Part shown: positions 57,931-64,000 of the stretch, in pieces | Position numbering within the stretch: the first letter of the stretch is position 1 | How the letters are laid out: the number at the start of each line of letters is the position of its first letter | Notes under the pieces: model-generated | What the model was told of the DNA's origin: nothing | Databases searched by the model: none | What the model saw: the letters and a program-made list of their open reading frames with translations, nothing else | Position numbers and translations under genes: made by a program | NCBI GenBank assembly: GCA_032622095.1 | Contig: CP136064.1 | Coordinates: forward strand, 7,123,512-7,187,511 | Direction: 5' to 3' | Length of the DNA stretch: 64,000 nucleotides | From: Siphonodentalium dalli | Lineage: Eukaryota; Mollusca; Scaphopoda; Gadilida; Siphonodentaliidae

Positions 57931-59044
57931 CTGGCACGCGATTGGCGTATAATATTTCAATTAAATTTACACAAATTCAAAAAATATAATACCCATGGCA
58001 TGTATAAATGTGGGTTTTCCCTAGTATGAAATGCGTTCGTGTCCAAACATTGACGGGAGAATAAGGCTGGGTATTTGCTTTCGTCAGCAGTTCAAATTTT
58101 GTGCAAAACGCGGGGTAGCGTGGAAAACGCGTGTTGAAAAGTTGAAAAAGGTGTGGCTCGGATAGTACTCATACGTGGCACAAGATGCGGGAATGGTTGG
58201 GCTTCACGACATATATGATTGCGTATGTATAGCAAATTCAGTGGGCGGGGGCAAACGTTAACCCTGCGCCTATATGGAAAACATTTAGTTCCTTCTAACC
58301 TAAAGGGAAAAAAATCGAGTTTTTCGTATTTCTGCCTATATGATGAAGAAATATGGTGGAATATCACATCATTGTTGTTAGAGTGGCGAAGCATACATAG
58401 TTAGACATTACACTACATCGGAATTTTTCACGACATGGAGAATATTTGCATCTAAAATGACCTCTGTGATATTTTCGCACATTTATCGCCATTTTGTATC
58501 TGGTGTGCTCCTTGAAGAGAGGAACCACCTCACATCGATATCTTCATCTATTGGTGGATAACTGATCATCGAAAAATACTTGATATCTCGAATATTTTTA
58601 ACGTTGTAGCTGCCGACTTGTCGACCACACGGAAATTCCTAGCTTTCCGGTACGGGGGGGGTGGGTGTAAAAATCCGCCATTTTATTCAGAAACCCGGGA
58701 AGTTCAGTTTAACGAAGCATATAATCTGAAACAGGATTAACACACATGTCTATGTCGTTCAATGCCTGCGCGCCGTGGATATTAAAGGCATCTTCTGCTC
58801 GATTAATTACCATTTTTAACCAAAATTTCCACCAATTTTGAGTCTTTGTCCAAATATGGCAAATCTCGGTATGTGGTAACCACGAGACACCCATGATTTT
58901 TTATGTTGAACTGCAGACGACGCTGATCAATTTTCAACTAATACTTCTTTGATTGATGAACGGACGTTCCCCATAATTTTCAACGACATGGACAAATTTC
59001 CGTCAAACGTTTCCCAGTAGATGAACTATCTTCTGACATATACA
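57931..59044. other. No gene seen
   Basis: Non-coding DNA, with a short poly-G run near 58657. Short frames only. Confidence 0.5.
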
Positions 59045-59584
59045 CACTGTCCAATCGGCTCGCGGAATACCAGTGTGAACGGCGGAATACCAGTGTTGTA
59101 CAGGAGAATACCAGTGTTTTTAAGCGATATGATGGTACCATAATTAGAACTGGACGGCTAAATAACATGACAAAAGACAATGGAAAGGTATGAGCGATCC
59201 ATTTTACATTTACCCAGTGGAGGGGTCACCTGGTGATGTTCAGTTCGACTCTGGGCGATCTGGCCTTCGTTTAAAGCAGAAAAATAGGGTGTACAAACTC
59301 GTAGGGTGGAGGTCAAATTTTGCCCTAATCGGTATTCTAGTGCGTTTTGTTTGATTCCTGAGCATAACTTGCGGAATTTTTTATAAAATTCCTACATCGG
59401 AATCTATTGGCAAAACGTGCACATCGAAATCACTGGCGTGTATTAGTTGGAAATACACGAAAATAAATCGAAACGAGGGGCGGTGATCACAGAAAATGGC
59501 ACGGCGAACTACCAGTGCATGCCAACGAGGGCTACCAGTGCCAAATTTTCTTTATATGGTAAGTTATATCGGGTATATGTCGGG
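59045..59584 (+). repeat. Long inverted repeat, left arm
   Basis: About 540 bp matching 61605-62146 in reverse complement at roughly 95%. The outer end 'CACACTGTCCAATCGGCTCG' holds three 'ATACCAGTGT' motifs in a row. The inner end is 'TATCGGGTATATGTCG', with two further 'TACCAGTGC' motifs. It is non-coding. Confidence 0.9.
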
Positions 59585-60333
59585 GGATGTTTTAGATTCG
59601 GTTTAAGCTATAGGAATGTCTCATCCCCTCATCAAATTTGGGCACAATCGATCTAGAATGGTACATGTGTGGGTCTCTTGATATGAAAGTTCGAAATTTT
59701 AAGTACGGCGATACTCAACATTGGTGGAACATAAAGTAACAATTTAGTTGACAAGAGTTTAAATTTCCCTTTATTCGGTATTGGCACTGAGTTAGTTCCA
59801 TATCAATTGGATTCAAACAGTTAGTTTAAACTAATGTTTAACATTTGCAAATAAGTCTATCATTAAATAGGGAAGACGTTCTAATTCTAATGGAATGATA
59901 TTTCTAATTATCGCAGCAAATGTTGCATATATGGGGTAGACTTGTTCCCAAAATTTAGAAAGTAATTGATATTATGGGGCATGCATATCTTTGCCTATAT
60001 GTTGAGTTCTTCGTCGATTTTAAGGCGTTGCCGTATGTATATGCATGCATGGATATGTGTGTGTCATTATTTGATGTATTGGATGTCTTAACTAAAGATG
60101 AATGAGTTATATATATGTGTGTATATATATGTATGTGCTGATGAATCAGTGAGTGATTGGCGAGTCGATGGTTGGCTGGATTATTTTTGGTTGATCGTTG
60201 CGTGGTGATTGGACGTATGTTGTGGATACGTGTACAAATAGATTGATATATTTTATGACTGAGTGTGCATATGGATAAATCTAGGGGTTTATTTTATGCA
60301 TACCTAATTTTCTCTTTATTTTTCTCTTTTCAG
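59585..60333. other. No gene seen before the candidate exon
   Basis: A+T-rich DNA ending in a strong polypyrimidine tract, 'TTTATTTTTCTCTTTTCAG' (60315-60333), which could be a splice acceptor. Confidence 0.45.
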
Positions 60334-60605
60334 AAAAGGAAAGCGTGGCAATCAATGGGACAAGAGGAAAAGAATAAAATTTGAAGAAAAAAAACGGAAA
60401 CGGACACGATAGTGAAAATGCGGAGCCAGATGTGACTGGGCCAGTAACACCGGGGTCACAGTCAGGTGTGCTCAGCAAGCAACTTTCATGGGCGCCCTTT
60501 AAGAGAGCGATCTATAACCGCGGGATCATCCCAGCAAGGAGAGTGCTTTTTCAACAAGGAGGCACGATGGATATTCAATACCAGCTAAAGCAACAACCGC
60601 CTTAA
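60334..60605 (+). pseudogene. Exon-like open frame after a splice acceptor, one apparent frameshift
   Basis: After a pyrimidine-rich tract ending in CAG (60331-60333), a frame from 60335 encodes a basic stretch (Lys/Arg-rich, 'KRIKFEEKK'). A second frame from about 60381 continues with an acidic/Pro-Thr-rich part and 'SWAPFKRAIYNRG' to a TAA at 60603-60605. The two frames meet at an A8 run (60386-60393) and would be continuous with one A fewer. The start and upstream exons are not visible and no family is recognised. It may be a terminal exon of a gene or transposon protein, decayed or with a sequencing slip at A8, or chance. Confidence 0.3.
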
Positions 60606-61604
60606 AAGGAACTGGATATACTTGAAAGACATAAAAACTTTTTTCGATCTGATTGCTAAAGAAAAATTCCCGATGGAGAACATTTCATTCCGTGTATTTA
60701 TCGAGACAGTTCGGTTGTTTTCCCTAAATTCAACCACGCAAATGAGATAATCCGCGGAGACAACGGCATTCTGGAAAACAGGATACAGGCTTTTTGGAGA
60801 ACAAATCAACTTGCTTATAAACAATATAAACATATAAACAAGGCAGCATAACTGATAGATGTCGCAACCAATCACCGCGGATTATATTTAAAGCAATTGA
60901 TTTATTCGCCACTCACCATTAGGCCAAACAGATTTTGGCATTTTATAATGTAATTGTTCAGCTACTGTACAAATTCGGAAAATTGCATTTAAAGTGATAT
61001 GAAACACTCCGGTAGGGTGATCAAATAGAAATGGAGAACAATCTTGTTCAAAGTAGTTATGTTTACAAATATTATATGTATATTGACAACACATATCGTC
61101 ATTCTTATATATTAATTAAATGCAGTGACTGTCGACGACGAAATCATTTTCGTTAGTTTATCGCCGATAGATGCGTCCCGAATCGAGTAGTAAATATTTA
61201 CAATTTAGCGTAGTTCTGACAATGTTTTCTATGGAGCGGTACGGTTGATTTGCTTGAAGTTTCGGTTATGTTAATATAATGCTATATACATCCCTCCAGT
61301 TGGCAGCACATTAATGCTAACTTATCAGTTTCACGCACCCGAATAAGTACACAATATGTCTTTAAACTGACGTATCCCAATAGTTTTAAGAACATCAATT
61401 CTACAAAAACGCCATATTCTGACCTGGACATCATGAAATTTGTTCTATATTTTACACTAACTTTGAGTATCGACATATATAGTTGAAGTTTCGTACTTTC
61501 CTATTATAGATCCACATATTTACCCTTCTAGATCAACTTTGTCGTTATTTTGGGAATGGTGAGGCATTTCGGGTGCCCGGTGCTCTGTATGATGCGTTCA
61601 TCGA
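60606..61604. other. No gene seen
   Basis: Non-coding interior of the inverted-repeat pair. 'ATAATCCGCGG' near 60747 and its reverse complement near 60876 form a short inverted pair. Confidence 0.45.
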
Positions 61605-62146
61605 CATATACCCGATATAACTTACCATATAAAGAAAATTTGGCACTGGTAGCCCTCGTTGGCATGCACTGGTAGTTCGCCGTGCCATTTTCTGTGATCA
61701 CCGTCCCTCGTTTCGATTTATTTTCGTGTATTTCAAACTAATACACGCCAGTGATTTCGATGTGCACGTTTTTCCAATATATTCCGCTGTCGGAATTTTA
61801 TAAAAAAATTCCGCAAGTTATGCCCAGGAATTAAACAAAACGCACTAGAATACCGATTAGGGCAAAATTTGATCTCCACCCTACGAGTTTGTAGACCCTA
61901 TTTTTCTGCTTTAAACAAAGGCCAGATCGACAAGAGTCGAACTGAACATCACCAGGTGACCTCTCCACTGGGTAAATGTAAAATGGATCGCTCATACCTT
62001 TCCATTGTCTTTTGTCATGTTATTTAGCCGTCCAGTTCTAATTATGGTACCATCATATCGCTTAAAAACACTGGTATTCTCCTGTACAACACTGGTATTC
62101 TGCCGTTCACACTGGTATTCCGCGAGCCGATTGGACAGTGTGATAT
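61605..62146 (-). repeat. Long inverted repeat, right arm
   Basis: Reverse complement of 59045-59584, ending 'CCGATTGGACAGTGTG'. It has a few substitutions and small indels. Confidence 0.9.
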
Positions 62147-62559
62147 AGTGTGGTTAAAATAACCAAGATTCCTGGAGAATGAGAACAAACAGATGTATAC
62201 AATCATTTTTATTTAGCATTGCTATGACCCAGCTTCACGCCGAGGTAGTATGGGTTACGTAGGGTCAGTTGTTCCCATCGATTAAGATATGGGCGAGCGT
62301 GATTTTCCTTTCACCACCATTGACCGACAGTTTACGCAGAGTAAATAAAGATGAACAACTCTACTATGACGAGATATCTTGTAATACTGGTTACAATGAT
62401 GTAAATATTTTCAACAGGGCTCATGGAAACCTATTAGTGCACGCATACAGTCTCGAATATAAGGCCCATGTCCTGAATATTTGTAAAATGTGAACAATTT
62501 ACATTTGGGGTATATTTGTATATATCTTGTGTGTTCGTTGTTCGTAACAATAGGATCAA
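62147..62559. other. No gene seen
   Basis: A 74-codon frame (62269-62493) has no recognisable domain. Confidence 0.45.
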
Positions 62560-62865
62560 TATCGCATTAAAATACTGTCATGTTTCACATTGCACTAACA
62601 AATTCACAACGAACGGTTCTCTTCTGTGACAATGGCTATTTTATGGGAATTGATAAAGAAGAGGTGTGCTGTATTTTTCGAAATAATGAACTCCATTGTC
62701 AAACTCCAGGCAGAAAAATCGCCCATCGCTCCGCTGAGATACCACTGCCATAAAGACATTTGGTAAGGATTTCTTACGTGTTCTTAGTTCTTATGTTTTA
62801 GGATTAAAATTGTCGATGTCTGGCTCAGTTCATATTGTTCTTATCAATACCGAAATAATTACCAT
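62560..62865 (-). repeat. Dispersed repeat, uninterrupted copy (partner of 1-600)
   Basis: It matches 440-600 and 1-167 in reverse complement with only about 31 bp in place of the 168-439 insertion. Part of it (62632-62697, 'TTATGGGAATTGATAA') is duplicated at 63067-63130. Confidence 0.85.
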
Positions 62866-63464
62866 TATTGCAAACTTGTGGTGGTCAAAATAAGATAATA
62901 GGTGACTATATATAGTTCAGACGATATGTAAAAATAGATGTATCGGTCCGCAAAGTCCCATCCATGTGGCAGTGCTATATCGCAGTGATAACGTAGAGGG
63001 CGCTTTGTGGAGTTTGCTCATTTGTAAGGCATTGTATCAACAGAGATGAGTTTTTAAAGTGGCAAAGGCTGTTTTATGGGAAATGATAAGAAGAGGTGTG
63101 CTGTATTTTTTTCGAAATAATGAACTCCATGGTAACGTATTGTATCAACAGAGATGTGTTTTTAAAGTGGCTCGATCGTCTTTTAAGTTAGATCCTTTAT
63201 AATCGTATTTAAATTCCTAAAAAACAAAGACACCGTTCAGTAGATTTGGGCCCTGTCATATCTTTCGAAATAGTTCACACATATATGTGGGTGTCACCAC
63301 CCTCTTCTGTTGGTACGCTGGATTCAGACATTTTTCAGTCATGCGGTACGCGGGATTCAAACCCATCTGTTAAAGATACGTGCGGCGTTGGCGATGGGTA
63401 TGCTGTTAAAATATTCAGCTCCGTCAAAAACTGCCATAAACAGAAAGAGTAGTAAAATATAGAT
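62866..63464. repeat. Non-coding DNA with a local direct repeat
   Basis: 'GTATCAACAGAGATGAGTTT' followed by TTAAAGTGGC (about 63031) recurs near 63141, and 63067-63130 duplicates 62632-62697. A 68-codon frame at 63246-63452 has no domain. Confidence 0.6.
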
Positions 63465-63830
63465 AGATCTTGTTCTTATACCAATCAGAAATATGGCATA
63501 AACAGTATGTTATTGTCAAATGTTTTTCCTTTGTTATGTAAACAAAAGCAAAAAAACGTTACAGAACCTGGTTTTTGTTTAGATCCTGATATGGTAAACA
63601 TAAAGAGCGTTATTTCTTACTGTTTTCCTGATATGGAAATAATAAAAAGCGTTTATATCATTTGTGTGTGATTAATCAATATAATTACGCTGTGTTATGT
63701 AAAACTTCTGTAACACGAGCAGGTTCTTGTTTACGTACACCATCGTACGCCTTGACGACGCTATATTATTTACGCGCTGATTATGTTTGGCATATGAGCA
63801 AATCTATATATATTTTAATATTCCTTCTGT
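63465..63830 (-). repeat. Dispersed repeat, inverted partner of 15125-15495
   Basis: See 15125-15495. It shares 'AGAAATATGGCATAAACAGT', 'TACACCATCGTACG' and two 'AAAGAGCGTT'/'AAAAGCGTTT' motifs. Confidence 0.88.
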
Positions 63831-63915
63831 TGATGGCGATTTGAACAAATATGAATATTTCTGCAATGAACGCCGCCCGTGCCTTTAACTGATACTCGGG
63901 ATTCATATGCCCATT

Positions 63916-64000
63916 TTAACCCTTTACACAACAAACCGGCGCAAAACGCCCAAATAGAGCTTCAACAGCCTAAAATATCTTCGGTCTGTCTCAATAACAC
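63916..64000. mobile_element. piggyBac-like MITE cut by the window end
   Basis: The left end TTAACCCTTTACACAACA is followed by 'AGCTTCAACAGCCTAAAATA' and 'TCTTCGGTCTGTCTCAATA', matching the 51978 copy. The right part lies outside the window. Confidence 0.85.

Noticed and set aside
63350-63400. Possible tRNA T-arm (GGATTCAAACCC) on the minus strand
   Set aside because: No D-arm or anticodon arm at the required distance.

Overview
This window looks like animal (metazoan) genomic DNA, most likely from a marine mollusc. The evidence is A+T-rich non-coding DNA with no operon-like gene order, very many minisatellites, several families of short inverted-repeat transposons, a decayed non-LTR retrotransposon, and two divergent copies of a repeat with a 'gggcataactccgcc ... 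gacggacgg' pattern of the kind I associate with mollusc genomes. The species cannot be named from the sequence alone. I see no convincing host protein-coding gene, no rRNA, no intact tRNA and no CRISPR. Nearly every long open frame is produced by a tandem repeat whose period is a multiple of three.

Layout. 1-600: a dispersed repeat whose inverted partner lies at 62.56-62.87 kb; it is interrupted by a segment carrying one lone 36-bp monomer. 819-6935: a 6.1-kb array of that same 36/33-bp monomer with a recent internal duplication of about 1.94 kb; its right flank matches the flank of the lone monomer. 6.96-11.5 kb: palindromic MITEs, including two with TA target duplications, plus hairpins and degenerate SINE-like sequence. 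12.0-19.7 kb: a string of unrelated minisatellites (units of 52/76, 35, 21, 22, 31 and 47 bp), one of them split by a LINE 3' fragment. 20-23 kb: palindromic elements bounded by TTAA (piggyBac-like). 23.4-31.2 kb: more arrays (32, 29, 33, 32 and 40 bp), the last split by a second LINE fragment. 31.5 kb: a 254-bp near-perfect palindrome with an 8-bp target duplication. 32.0-32.9 kb: a 232-bp higher-order array. 33.5-40.3 kb: a second TA MITE and a cluster of piggyBac-like MITEs, one lying in a 566-bp segment copied between 17-bp direct repeats. 41.4-45.7 kb: a 4.3-kb, 28-bp minisatellite. 46.5-49.0 kb: a 5'-truncated LINE with reverse-transcriptase motifs and two internal stops. 49.1-50.8 kb: a divergent 56-bp array. 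51.5-52.4 kb: a foldback element with a piggyBac-like MITE inserted in one arm. 52.9-56.1 kb: a 3.2-kb giant inverted repeat. 56.4-57.2 kb: a 366-bp tandem duplication. 59.0-62.1 kb: 540-bp inverted arms flanking 2 kb that contain the only candidate exon-like open frame. 63.9 kb to the end: a piggyBac-like MITE cut by the window edge.

Functionally this is a repeat nursery rather than a gene neighbourhood. Transposon ends, hairpin modules and tandem arrays are repeatedly nested. Several arrays carry visible signs of their origin: lone or proto-monomers, conserved flanks and higher-order duplications.
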